Positions 6,880-13,146 are shown, counted from the stretch's first letter. The stretch: DNA of 14,886 nucleotides from Candidatus Woesearchaeota archaeon (GCA_013331575.1 DUGD01000006.1:1-14886), one strand, 5' to 3'. A program made the numbers and translations. Notes: generated by a model not told the origin, from the letters alone.

Positions 6880-7422
6880 ATGCGCATCTACATCATAGGA
6901 AATGCTGGCTCGGGGAAAACTACGCTAGCACATATGCTAAGCAAGGAGTTTGATCTGCCGGTCTACAGCAAAGATGATATTCTCTACGCACGAAAATTTG
7001 ACATCACACGATCGAAAGAGGAACGCATCGCGATGCTCAGACCCATCGCCCGCAACCCAGATTGGATTATCGAAGGCGGCAGCGCGTTCTGGACGATATC
7101 AGCGATACAGCGCGCGGACATCATTATCGAGCTTAAGACGCATCGCGTCGTCTGCATCAGCCGCGCGCTCCGCCGTTCGGTCAGACGCGCATTCTCCAGA
7201 GACAGACCTCGCGAATCGATACGCGGAGTCTTTGAACTGTGCAAGTATATATGGGACGCAGAGCATCCGCGCAAAGAGCATGCGCAACGATATCGTAAGG
7301 TCATGCAGCACGCCAAAGGCCAGCACATACAAGTGAAGACGCCTGAAGACCTGGCGCTTGCCAAAGCGACGATGCACCTCATCCGCGCATCGAAGGTAGC
7401 TCCGAGGAAATCTTCTCGATGA
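6880..7422 (+). CDS. Small P-loop kinase, adenylate-kinase/FlaR-like (topology-modulation type)
   Basis: The 180-residue protein begins MRIYIIGNAGSGKTTLAHML with the Walker A loop at residues 7-15 (K13, T14). It continues with a YSKDDIL segment (29-35) and WIIEGG (62-67), in the positions seen in proteins annotated as 'DNA topology modulation' or adenylate-kinase-like kinases. An Arg-rich stretch (RALRRSVRRAFSRDRPRESIRG, about 95-116, of which this is a part) could serve as the LID region. The real substrate of this family is poorly known. It starts 13 bases after the thermosome stop and may be cotranscribed with it, though it lacks a clear ribosome-binding site. Its last codons overlap the left arm of the interlocked inverted repeats described separately. 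Confidence 0.75.
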   Translation: MRIYIIGNAGSGKTTLAHMLSKEFDLPVYSKDDILYARKFDITRSKEERIAMLRPIARNPDWIIEGGSAFWTISAIQRADIIIELKTHRVVCISRALRRSVRRAFSRDRPRESIRGVFELCKYIWDAEHPRKEHAQRYRKVMQHAKGQHIQVKTPEDLALAKATMHLIRASKVAPRKSSR

Positions 7423-7515
7423 AATGCAGTGGAGAACGCTATTCGTTGATATGAATCTATCTCCACTGCATACGGATAGCACGAATTGTTAGAGAAGATT
7501 AGTAGTGCTATCCGT
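7409..7515. repeat. Three interlocked perfect inverted repeats, pseudoknot-like
   Basis: Arm A AATCTTCTC (7409-7417) is complementary to A' GAGAAGATT (7492-7500). B ATGCAGTGGAGA (7424-7435) pairs with B' TCTCCACTGCAT (7460-7471), 12 bp with a 24-base loop. C ACGGATAGCAC (7472-7482) pairs with C' GTGCTATCCGT (7505-7515), 11 bp with a 22-base loop. B' and C are directly adjacent, so these stems could stack. A' lies inside the C loop, so A-A' and C-C' cross as in a pseudoknot. The element runs from the last codons of the kinase gene to just before a TATA box. It could be a structured RNA, a 3'-UTR element or a pair of operators. Confidence 0.7.
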
Positions 7516-7519
7516 TATA

Positions 7520-7528
7520 CTTAAATAC
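7520..7528 (+). promoter_or_regulatory. TATA box for the coiled-coil gene
   Basis: CTTAAATAC five bases beyond inverted-repeat arm C' predicts transcription from about 7549 with a leader of about 18 bases. The inverted repeat therefore sits where an upstream regulator of this promoter would bind. Confidence 0.55.
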
Positions 7529-7566
7529 TCCTCCTCGTAAGAAACAGGCATCATAGGGGTGAGGCA

Positions 7567-8187
7567 GTGCGATCGGACGATGAATATGAGTTGATGCCCC
7601 GTACGGAGCTCGAGTACCTGCGCAAGGAAGTGGAGAAGATAAAACGCAATCCGCTCGGTGACACGCAGGCCTCTATTACGCTTCTCGATTCCATGAGCAA
7701 GCTCAACATATCAGTCTCGCGGCTCAATGAGATATTCGAGGGTGCGAACGATGAGATGGTCAAAGCGTTCAATGAGACCGCTGTGCAAGAGCAACTGCGT
7801 AAGATGATGGAGCAGCAAGAGAAACTCGCTCGCGGTATCGTCGCGGTGGCAGAGATGGTCAAAGACCTTGAGAAGAAGATGAACACACCGCTCCCATCGC
7901 TCGATCAGATCGCACCGCCAAAAGCGCCAGTACAACCATCAGTGCAGATAAGCGAATCAGTCATCAAGACGGAATTGAACGCGTCACAGGATTCAAGCAT
8001 GCAGACGCGTAATCCGTTCGCATTCGATGGCAACAGCGCTCCGGCATACCAGCCTATACTCTCCAATCCGCTACCAAGACCGGGTGGAAACGCACCACCA
8101 CCGCAAGGCGGGATGACCCAACAGGCTCAACAACCCGGCCCCATACCCGATTCTGACATCCCACCGCCGCCGCCACGGCGGTTCTAG
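7567..8187 (+). CDS. Uncharacterised coiled-coil protein with a proline-rich tail
   Basis: The 206-residue protein divides into two halves. Residues about 11-105 are highly charged and helical with heptad-like spacing (LEYLRKEVEKIKR, then NEIFEGANDEMVKAFNETAVQEQL and LARGIVAVAEMVKDLEKKM), which suggests a coiled coil. Residues about 107-206 are Pro/Gln/Ser-rich and probably disordered, ending DIPPPPPPRRF. Similar short coiled-coil proteins with a polyproline-arginine end recur in DPANN genomes as I recall, but no function is known to me. It begins with GTG at 7567, chosen because GGGGTGAGG lies just upstream; an ATG at 7594 is possible but has no good ribosome-binding site. The next gene starts 36 bases on with a strong GGAGG site, so the two form an operon. 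There is no signal peptide or membrane segment. Confidence 0.85.
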   Translation: MRSDDEYELMPRTELEYLRKEVEKIKRNPLGDTQASITLLDSMSKLNISVSRLNEIFEGANDEMVKAFNETAVQEQLRKMMEQQEKLARGIVAVAEMVKDLEKKMNTPLPSLDQIAPPKAPVQPSVQISESVIKTELNASQDSSMQTRNPFAFDGNSAPAYQPILSNPLPRPGGNAPPPQGGMTQQAQQPGPIPDSDIPPPPPRRF

Positions 8188-8223
8188 CGAAGGATGTGAA
8201 CAATAAACGATAAGGAGGCAGGC

Positions 8224-8433
8224 ATGGTACGACACGATCTTGTTGCAGCGGCATTCTTGCGCCTGTCCATGCGCGCCAAGATTCATCAGCACCTCGACAC
8301 GCTTGATGATAGAAAAGAGCGCGTCATGAATCGCATCGAGAAGGATGAGATATCGGTCTATGCTGATGACATGGAGTATTCAGATCTCGAGCGCATGAAA
8401 CAAGAGGCTCTCGCCATCAGATTCTTGGAATAG
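8224..8433 (+). CDS. Uncharacterised 69-residue helical protein
   Basis: I do not recognise this family. The protein is short, charged and almost wholly helix-forming, with a hydrophobic N-terminal third (LVAAAFLRLSMRAKIHQHL) and an acidic C-terminal part ending LAIRFLE. There are no cysteines and no transmembrane stretch. The start is firm: AAGGAGG lies 6 bases before the ATG. It follows the coiled-coil/proline-rich gene by 36 bases on the same strand and is probably cotranscribed, which suggests the two products work together. No T-rich terminator is obvious before the convergent histone gene. Confidence 0.75.
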   Translation: MVRHDLVAAAFLRLSMRAKIHQHLDTLDDRKERVMNRIEKDEISVYADDMEYSDLERMKQEALAIRFLE

Positions 8434-8513
8434 ACAATGGAGAGACTGACTGTCCATCTTTGCAGGATAGAACATCACCATGAAATCGATAGCAACAGCT
8501 ATCTTACGATTGA

Positions 8514-8528
8514 TACAAAAAGAAGAAT
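8514..8528 (-). terminator. T-rich terminator after the histone-fold gene
   Basis: The minus strand reads TTCTTCTTTTTGTATC about 20 bases past the histone-fold stop codon. It is a pyrimidine run with no hairpin, consistent with archaeal termination. Confidence 0.45.
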
Positions 8529-8547
8529 CGACTATACGCGATTACGC

Positions 8548-8709
8548 TTACAAGTCTTTGGCCATGACGGTCTTGCGGCCGTTGCCCTCTGCGCGCTTCA
8601 CAGCCTCTTTCACGAGCGCTTCGACCTTCGCGTTGAGCGCGTCAGCGAAATCACCCGCGACATTGTATTCACCAGTAAGCTCTTTGATCTTGGCTTTCAC
8701 AACAATCAT
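8548..8709 (-). CDS. Single histone-fold protein, DUF1931-like (53 residues)
   Basis: The small frame begins MIVVKAKIKELTGEYN and ends GRKTVMAKDL followed by TAA. It contains AGDFADALNAKVEALVKEAVKRAEGNG, the long central helix of a histone fold, and the RKTVMAKDL segment that matches the loop and start of the last helix in archaeal histone and DUF1931 proteins. It probably binds DNA, or pairs with another histone-fold protein. It is shorter than classical archaeal histones (about 66 residues) because the last helix is cut down. The start is firm: GAGGTGG lies 4 bases before the ATG, and a TATA box about 48 bases before it. It is convergent with the coiled-coil operon. Whether it packs the chromosome or has a narrower role cannot be told. 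Confidence 0.85.
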   Translation of the reverse strand: MIVVKAKIKELTGEYNVAGDFADALNAKVEALVKEAVKRAEGNGRKTVMAKDL

Positions 8710-8754
8710 CGGACCACCTCAGGTACCATTCTACAGCGTTTTCAGCCGTTCTCC

Positions 8755-8763
8755 TATTTAAAC
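8755..8763 (-). promoter_or_regulatory. TATA box for the histone-fold gene
   Basis: GTTTAAATA on the minus strand predicts transcription from about 8733, a leader of about 24 bases that contains the GAGGTGG ribosome-binding site. Confidence 0.6.
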
Positions 8764-8782
8764 GTTGTCGTAAAATGAATGA

Positions 8783-8948
8783 CCCTGCCCTAAAGGGCGG
8801 GGTATCCTATGCGTCAACTTGATGAACGCGGAGCATCTAACTCACGCTCGGAAACGCCTTTGCGTTTCCGGCGTCCCGGGAACTTCGTTCCCGAGGACTC
8901 CGTTCCGTTAACATACGAAAAGTCGCCTGCATGAATCGGCGACTTTTC
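8783..8948. repeat. Cluster of four strong hairpins, possible IS200/IS605-type end
   Basis: Four hairpins lie in 166 bases: CCCTGCCC-TAAA-GGGCGGGG (8783-8802), CGGAAACGC-CTTT-GCGTTTCCG (8849-8870), GTCC plus CGGGAAC-TTC-GTTCCCG plus GGAC with one bulged A (8873-8898), and GAAAAGTCGCC with GGCGACTTTTC around a 10-base loop (8917-8948). On the minus strand the first reads CCCCGCCC-TTTA-GGGCAGGG then TCATTCA, which resembles the right-end hairpin of IS200/IS605 elements. The other stems would then be in the place of the TnpB-linked guide RNA. No transposase or TnpB frame is present, so at most this is a scar. Confidence 0.5.
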
Positions 8949-9196
8949 TGGAAAAACTCCAAGACGTTCACCCTCGAGCTGAAGCACGAGGTACTCCTAT
9001 ATTAACAGAGCACAAACTGCTCAATAACCGCTGTGGCCGCCTTGGCGGGGTTCTCGCAAGACACAGGAACGAACACGCAATAGGAAACACAGTGCTAACA
9101 ACGACGGCACTCCGCCGCGGCCACGAACAACCAGAACATAACAGATAACACACGCGCACACATCATAAGACGCCCCTTACGACACGCCTACAACGA
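8949..9196. other. Gene-free region between the hairpin cluster and gltX, with further pairing potential
   Basis: No convincing coding frame is present. The plus strand is rich in A and C. Complementary pairs are GAGCA/TGCTC (9008-9012 with 9018-9022), GTGGCCGC/GCGGCCAC (9033-9040 with 9117-9124), and AGTGC/GCACT (9091-9095 with 9107-9111) inside the latter. This nested arrangement could be a small structured RNA or more debris of a mobile element. No promoter is clear on either strand. Confidence 0.3.
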
Positions 9197-10888
9197 TCAC
9201 TTATGCGTAAACCAGAACGTGTAGACAGGGCCTGCAGGGGTTTGCGTTATCGCATCCAATCGGCAGAAGCCGAAACGCTCGAATTGGATGATATCATCAA
9301 CGTTGAGCCCCACTATCGACCGCTCAGCCAACCCATTCTTTATCGTGGCGTCCGGCATCATGACCTCGACCGTAATAGTCTGCTCCTGCTCGGCAGGCAC
9401 CCAATTGATGGCGGTATCATGGCCATCCTTGATGGTCTCGTAGCGCACGAGCGCGTACCCCTCGCCCGCTTCGGCGAACGTCAGATTGCCCATGAGCCTG
9501 ACCCGTTTCCCAGTGATAACCAGCAAGTCTGCTGCGCTGATGAAGAACTTGTCAGTCACCGGTAGCTCACGGCCTCCTTTACGCTTCGGGTGCAGATCCT
9601 GCTCAACAGTCCGTGGTTCGGCACCGGCGATAACGATGAGCGTCGGGTCGGGCACAAAGGAGTATCGCGGCGAGTCTTCTATGAATTTGCGGTTCGCCGC
9701 GGCAAGCATGGTGAAATCAAGCGACACCGGGTAGGGAGAGAGTCCTATCTGCTTGAGCAGTTCGACATACGCCTCACGTTTGATACCGCGGCGCTTGAGC
9801 GCTTTGAGCGTGACAAGGCGCGGGTCGTCCCAACCGAGGTAGTTCCCACTCTCGATCGCCTCACGGATCTCACGGCCCTGCGTGGTCGCGCCCGCGACAT
9901 TGAAACGGCCATACTGGAGCACGTCCTGCTCCGGCAGGCCGAAGATGCGCTTTATCCGCGTCTGCAATTCGACACGCAACTCGAACTCATTGCTGCGTAG
10001 TATATGCGTGACGCCGCACAGCGCCTCCTCTATGGCACTGTAGAAATCATACGTCGGCCAGACCTTGTACTTGTCTCCGTGGCGGAAATGCTTCGCGCCG
10101 ACATAGCGGTACATGACCGGGTCGCGCAGCACGGTATTCTGGCTTTTCATATCGCCCTTGAAGCGCAAGATAGCCTCGCCTTTCATATAGGCGCCGCCCT
10201 TGAACGTCTCCCACTCTTTGAGGTGGTGCTCGACAGGTTGATGGCGGCACGCGCAATCGCGCTCCTCTTCGCGGTATTTGCTCATCGTCTCGCGGTCGCA
10301 AAAGCACATGTAGCCGTTTCCGGTCTCGATGAGCTTGCGAGCGTACTCGTAGAGCAACTCCATATCATCGGAGACGAAGAGTATCTTCGCCGGTTTGATA
10401 CCGAGGTATCCGGTGATATCATCAGTCATCATGTCCACGAACTCTTGGCTCACTTTTTCCGGATTAGCATCCTCGAAGCGGATGATGACCTGACCATGGT
10501 ATCGCTCAGCGTACACTGCATTCATGAGGAACGTGAGGGTATGGCCCAGATGGTTGTACTTGCTCGGCTCCGGCGGGATACGAGTGATGACTTTTCCGTC
10601 GATGGCACCCGGGAGCGGAGGGAGTTCTCGCTCTTTATGCTCTTTCTTCTCGAGGAGTTCAGGCGCAAGCGCTTCGAGTCTCGCACGCTGGACATCAGTG
10701 TTAAGGAGATTCACTGCCGCAACTATCTCGTCGATCTGCTTGCGCACGCCTTGGATGTCCTTCTTGATATCGGGAAATTCGCCGATGATCTTCGGCAAGA
10801 CATTACCAGGATTCGCCTTGCCGTTGTACTTGAGGGCATTGGCGAGCGCGTGCGCTTCGATGCGCGAGTGGAGGTCGGCCATGCGCAT
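9197..10888 (-). CDS. gltX: Glutamyl-tRNA synthetase (archaeal, probably non-discriminating)
   Basis: It charges glutamate onto tRNA-Glu, and in archaea usually also onto tRNA-Gln for later amidation. The 563-residue protein has an N-terminal helical region (about 1-90), then the class I catalytic core with the HIGH-type motif PPEPSKYNHLGH (about 106-117), RFEDANPEKVSQEFVD, a CxC...C...H zinc-site-like stretch (CFCDRETM, then CACRH), and THILRSNEFELRVELQ. The KMSKS region reads GATTQGREIRE, lacking the usual lysine, followed by GWDDPRLVTLKALKRRG. The C-terminal beta-barrel domain binds the anticodon and ends FWFTHK. As I recall this form is usual in DPANN GluRS. The TATA box fits a leaderless start at the third codon (ATG at 10882) slightly better than at 10888. 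Confidence 0.96.
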   Translation of the reverse strand: MRMADLHSRIEAHALANALKYNGKANPGNVLPKIIGEFPDIKKDIQGVRKQIDEIVAAVNLLNTDVQRARLEALAPELLEKKEHKERELPPLPGAIDGKVITRIPPEPSKYNHLGHTLTFLMNAVYAERYHGQVIIRFEDANPEKVSQEFVDMMTDDITGYLGIKPAKILFVSDDMELLYEYARKLIETGNGYMCFCDRETMSKYREEERDCACRHQPVEHHLKEWETFKGGAYMKGEAILRFKGDMKSQNTVLRDPVMYRYVGAKHFRHGDKYKVWPTYDFYSAIEEALCGVTHILRSNEFELRVELQTRIKRIFGLPEQDVLQYGRFNVAGATTQGREIREAIESGNYLGWDDPRLVTLKALKRRGIKREAYVELLKQIGLSPYPVSLDFTMLAAANRKFIEDSPRYSFVPDPTLIVIAGAEPRTVEQDLHPKRKGGRELPVTDKFFISAADLLVITGKRVRLMGNLTFAEAGEGYALVRYETIKDGHDTAINWVPAEQEQTITVEVMMPDATIKNGLAERSIVGLNVDDIIQFERFGFCRLDAITQTPAGPVYTFWFTHK

Positions 10889-10902
10889 TAGAACCTTGTA
10901 CG

Positions 10903-10911
10903 TTTTATAAA
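10903..10911 (-). promoter_or_regulatory. TATA box for gltX
   Basis: TTTATAAAA on the minus strand is centred about 25 bases upstream of the ATG at 10882 and 19 upstream of that at 10888. This favours the inner ATG if the message is leaderless. Confidence 0.6.
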
Positions 10912-10939
10912 TTCATCGCGGAAGAAACGACACGCTGCA

Positions 10940-11263
10940 TCACTGCAATTCATCGATATCAGTCACCATTTTCACAGTGCCGAGAGAGATTCTCCGCGCA
11001 TAGTCCTGATTCATCGTCTGCAAGCTATCGGCGTATCTTTGCAGTAGCCGTTTAGTCACCTTAACCCCCTCAATCATCGGAGTCATATCAATAAAACGAT
11101 CTCGATCGAGCATATAACGCGAAAATAAGCGCACAGAGGCATTTCCCTTACTGAATGTCACCGGAACCAGCAAGAAGTTCGGCGCCGCTTCATTCACGTA
11201 CGCTCGGGGCTCTATCTTCACGCACATGCCGTTGAACTCATACACGAGATGTTCAAGCGGCAT
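10940..11263 (-). CDS. Uncharacterised 107-residue protein
   Basis: I do not recognise this family. The protein starts MPLEHLVYEFNGMCVKIEPR, a beta-rich first half (NFLLVPVTFSKGNASVRLF), then a helical second half (EGVKVTKRLLQRYADSLQTMNQDYARR) ending in an acidic DIDELQ tail. It has no membrane segment, signal peptide or cysteine pair. The ATG at 11263 sits 26 bases after a TATA box (11284-11293), so the message is probably leaderless. It runs divergently from the 307-residue orphan gene and ends 51 bases before the gltX start, on the same strand. The coding frame and promoter spacing make it likely real. Confidence 0.7.
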   Translation of the reverse strand: MPLEHLVYEFNGMCVKIEPRAYVNEAAPNFLLVPVTFSKGNASVRLFSRYMLDRDRFIDMTPMIEGVKVTKRLLQRYADSLQTMNQDYARRISLGTVKMVTDIDELQ

Positions 11264-11283
11264 ACGTCACGACAACCACCGTT

Positions 11284-11293
11284 GTTTTATAAA
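11284..11293. promoter_or_regulatory. Palindromic TATA box in a divergent promoter
   Basis: TTTTATAAAA is a perfect palindrome. On the minus strand it is 26 bases upstream of the ATG at 11263. On the plus strand it could also drive transcription from about 11315 towards the 307-residue gene, giving a leader of about 30 bases. Confidence 0.55.
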
Positions 11294-11314
11294 AGTGTTG
11301 CCCTGCAAGAGCAA

Positions 11315-11323
11315 TGTTTATGA
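11315..11323 (+). promoter_or_regulatory. Possible TATA box for the 307-residue gene
   Basis: TGTTTATGA is centred about 26 bases before the ATG at 11346, fitting a leaderless start. It is a weaker match than the palindromic box at 11284-11293. Confidence 0.4.
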
Positions 11324-11345
11324 GACAGACAACAATTCTGAATCT

Positions 11346-12269
11346 ATGAAAATAACTTTCGAAGACGCGAGTTGGGGCAATGCACGCACCGGCGGTCCGG
11401 TATACTGTGAACCGTACAAGGGTTTCTTCGCAGAGAAAGGATTCCCGCCGAAAAAATTCGGGTCCGAATATTGCGATCTTGAATCGAGCGACGGCATCAC
11501 CATGTTCGCCCTGCTCGGAAGTGAGGATCCGGACTGCCGCCCACGCATAGGCCCGGCATTCTCCTCTCGCCACGTCATATTCTACAGTGTCGGAGACGGT
11601 AATATCAGGCTCGGAAGTATGGGCTGCGGCAAGAGTACCTCCACAGACGATTGGACTCTCAGCGGGTATCTCAAGGGTTACGACGCAGGAGATTTGACTA
11701 TGATGGAGCAGCAAGGTCAAGATACCGTTCGGGCCATACGCGAGGTGAATGATGCATTGCGGCAGCGAGGCGGTGCCGCATGGGCGGGCCATCTCCTCTC
11801 AGCACAGACTGCCTACTCTACACAGAGCATGGTACTTAACGAATCACCGGATGCCGGCGCGAAAGCCGATGCATTTGTCACATTCATGGAGCGAGCGGTG
11901 TCCGATGCGTATTCAGGGCTCAGCGGTTGGCGTGTGAATCGTGCACGAAAGAAGATGCGCAAACTCTACAACCAGGCGGGCAGCATGTTCGCTGAGCGTT
12001 ATTTCGCGCAGCTCGATAACGTCCCGACAGAGTGCGACCTTGAAGAGACGGGCAAGCTTTCTGCACGTTTCCAAGAGCCCATAACACTCTGGACACAAGG
12101 ATACGCAAAACTGCGTGCCAAAGTTGGACTGCGAGCAGCAGATGATACGCTGTACGCCGCAGTAGAACAGTACGCCGAAGAGAACAACATTCCCATCGTC
12201 GGTTCTGAAAAAGGGGACGCACTCATCGAAGCGACATTACGCGGCCATCTTGAAGATGTATTGCCATAA
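11346..12269 (+). CDS. Uncharacterised 307-residue protein
   Basis: I do not recognise this family. The first 110 residues are mixed, with several aromatic and Gly residues (SRHVIFYSVGDGNIRLG at about 74-90) and scattered cysteines (C21, C43, C64, C94). A string GSMGCGKS (90-97) fits the Walker A pattern, but there is no matching Walker B or other P-loop motif, so ATP binding is doubtful. Residues about 118-307 are mainly helical (AIREVNDALRQRGG, NRARKKMRKLYNQAGSMFAERYFAQL, and AAVEQYAEENN). The frame is open upstream to 11226, but that part overlaps the divergent gene and promoter. The ATG at 11346, with a TATA-like box 26 bases before it, is chosen. No signal peptide or transmembrane helix is visible. 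It appears monocistronic. Confidence 0.8.
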   Translation: MKITFEDASWGNARTGGPVYCEPYKGFFAEKGFPPKKFGSEYCDLESSDGITMFALLGSEDPDCRPRIGPAFSSRHVIFYSVGDGNIRLGSMGCGKSTSTDDWTLSGYLKGYDAGDLTMMEQQGQDTVRAIREVNDALRQRGGAAWAGHLLSAQTAYSTQSMVLNESPDAGAKADAFVTFMERAVSDAYSGLSGWRVNRARKKMRKLYNQAGSMFAERYFAQLDNVPTECDLEETGKLSARFQEPITLWTQGYAKLRAKVGLRAADDTLYAAVEQYAEENNIPIVGSEKGDALIEATLRGHLEDVLP

Positions 12270-12352
12270 GCAGTTGTCTAGACGATACACGTCGTCAAAA
12301 GAAGACACGTTCAATCTCAAAGATATTAGGTATCACTGCCAAGTAACAAAGA

Positions 12353-12362
12353 TTTTATATAG
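12353..12362 (+). promoter_or_regulatory. TATA box for the 119-residue orphan gene
   Basis: TTTTATATAG predicts a transcript start near 12384 and a leader of about 33 bases carrying the ribosome-binding site GAGGATGA (12405-12412). Confidence 0.6.
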
Positions 12363-12416
12363 ATTCGCAGACCTCCAACACAAAGAGACATTACCAAAAT
12401 CATAGAGGATGACACT

Positions 12417-12776
12417 ATGGATGCAATTTACGATGAACGATCATTCAACGCAGGCATGGAAGCAGCGCACGAGTCCCTGGAGGAGGAAGCGTACAATCAC
12501 GGAGAGGATTCCGTCAGATACAGGCTTTTCCGCAGCAAGCGCGACGGAGTCGAACGGTTTGTTGTCGCCAAAGCAGACGTGAACGTCCGCGATAGATTCA
12601 CCGAAGGGAACTTCGTGCCAGTCACCCGCGTGATGCAACCGCCGCGCATCATCTACGACGGCAACGACATCAACACGGCGTACAGGACGATTGCAGAGGA
12701 TGCGACCGATGTCCAAGAGGTCTCTGTGCGTATGCCGCTGGGACCATACACGCCGAATCCGCAACGGTTCAAGTGA
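12417..12776 (+). CDS. Uncharacterised 119-residue protein
   Basis: I do not recognise this family. The N-terminal 30 residues are acidic and helical (NAGMEAAHESLEEEAYNHGED). The rest looks beta-rich (YRLFRSKRDGVERFVVAKADVNV, FVPVTRVMQPPRIIYDG) and ends with a Pro/Gly-rich tail (GPYTPNPQRFK). There are no cysteines, membrane segments or known motifs. The start is well supported: GAGGATGA lies 4 bases before the ATG and a clear TATA box lies farther upstream. A T-rich stretch follows the stop. It stands alone between the 307-residue orphan and a repeat-bearing gap before the tRNA. Confidence 0.78.
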   Translation: MDAIYDERSFNAGMEAAHESLEEEAYNHGEDSVRYRLFRSKRDGVERFVVAKADVNVRDRFTEGNFVPVTRVMQPPRIIYDGNDINTAYRTIAEDATDVQEVSVRMPLGPYTPNPQRFK

Positions 12777-12782
12777 TACGCA

Positions 12783-12797
12783 TCTCCTCTTTTTTCT
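12783..12797 (+). terminator. T-rich terminator after the 119-residue gene
   Basis: TCTCCTCTTTTTTCT begins 7 bases past the stop codon, a pyrimidine run typical of archaeal termination, without a hairpin. Confidence 0.55.
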
Positions 12798-12876
12798 AAA
12801 GTATTTCTTGTTACATTCTCGCGCTGCGGCCGATACGCTCTCGAAGGATTTCGCGCCTCACAGGATGGCTCGCGTT

Positions 12877-12958
12877 CCAGTCATTTCATTCCGGAGTTCG
12901 CCTCCTCCGGACGCGAACCGCTCGCCATATTCGGCGCTCGGGATATGCACCAAGGCAG
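12877..12958. repeat. Dispersed intergenic hairpin repeat, copy 2
   Basis: The second copy of the element at 1380-1459, in the same orientation. The hairpin is GTTCGC (12896-12901) with GCGAAC (12913-12918), a C-C mismatch, and an inner TCC/GGA stem (12903-12905 with 12909-12911). Compared with CTC/GAG in copy 1, two of the three inner pairs have changed on both sides. The surrounding gap (12777-13057) has no other recognisable content except the terminator and the tRNA promoter. Confidence 0.7.
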
Positions 12959-13005
12959 CGCGACAACGTTATTCGCTACGACACTGACCGATACGCCTTC
13001 GATAT

Positions 13006-13014
13006 CTTTAAAAG
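13006..13014 (+). promoter_or_regulatory. TATA box for tRNA-Ala
   Basis: CTTTAAAAG lies about 48 bases before the mature tRNA 5' end, predicting a transcript start near 13035 and a leader of about 23 bases. This archaeal-style promoter argues that the tRNA belongs to the archaeal side of the window. Confidence 0.5.
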
Positions 13015-13057
13015 AGGCTTTCTAATCACTAACAGAAGTACCGATAAGCACAATCAA

Positions 13058-13129
13058 GGGCGCTTAGCTCAGCGGTAGAGCGTTCGCATGGCATGCGAAA
13101 GGTAGCGGGTTCGAATCCCGCACGGTCCA
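13058..13129 (+). tRNA. tRNA-Ala (anticodon GGC), with a defective acceptor stem
   Basis: All arms are present. The D arm is GCTC/GAGC (13067-13070, 13078-13081). The anticodon arm is TTCGC/GCGAA with loop ATGGCAT, anticodon GGC at 13090-13092. The variable loop is AGGTA and the T arm is GCGGG-TTCGAAT-CCCGC. The acceptor pair G3-U70 (13060 with 13126), the alanine identity mark, and discriminator A (13129) agree with tRNA-Ala reading GCC/GCU. In the acceptor stem, GGGCGCT against ACGGTCC leaves two adjacent mismatches: 5-68 is G-G and 6-67 is C-C. Swapping bases 13062-13063 from GC to CG would restore a full stem. CCA is not encoded. It may be functional, a decaying copy, or carry a sequence error. 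Confidence 0.92.
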
Positions 13130-13146
13130 CAAAAACATAGAGTGTA

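Noticed and set aside
9197..10888. Loss of the KMSKS lysine (ATTQGRE) as a sign that the GluRS is inactive
   Set aside because: The same form is, as I recall, usual in DPANN GluRS, and the flanking GWDDPRL and the rest of the core are intact.
10004..10891. A 295-codon plus-strand open frame opposite gltX
   Set aside because: It is an antisense shadow of gltX without family motifs.
11613..11636. Walker A-like GSMGCGKS in the 307-residue protein as proof of an ATPase
   Set aside because: The pattern is short and there is no Walker B, no preceding classic beta-strand context and no other P-loop feature.
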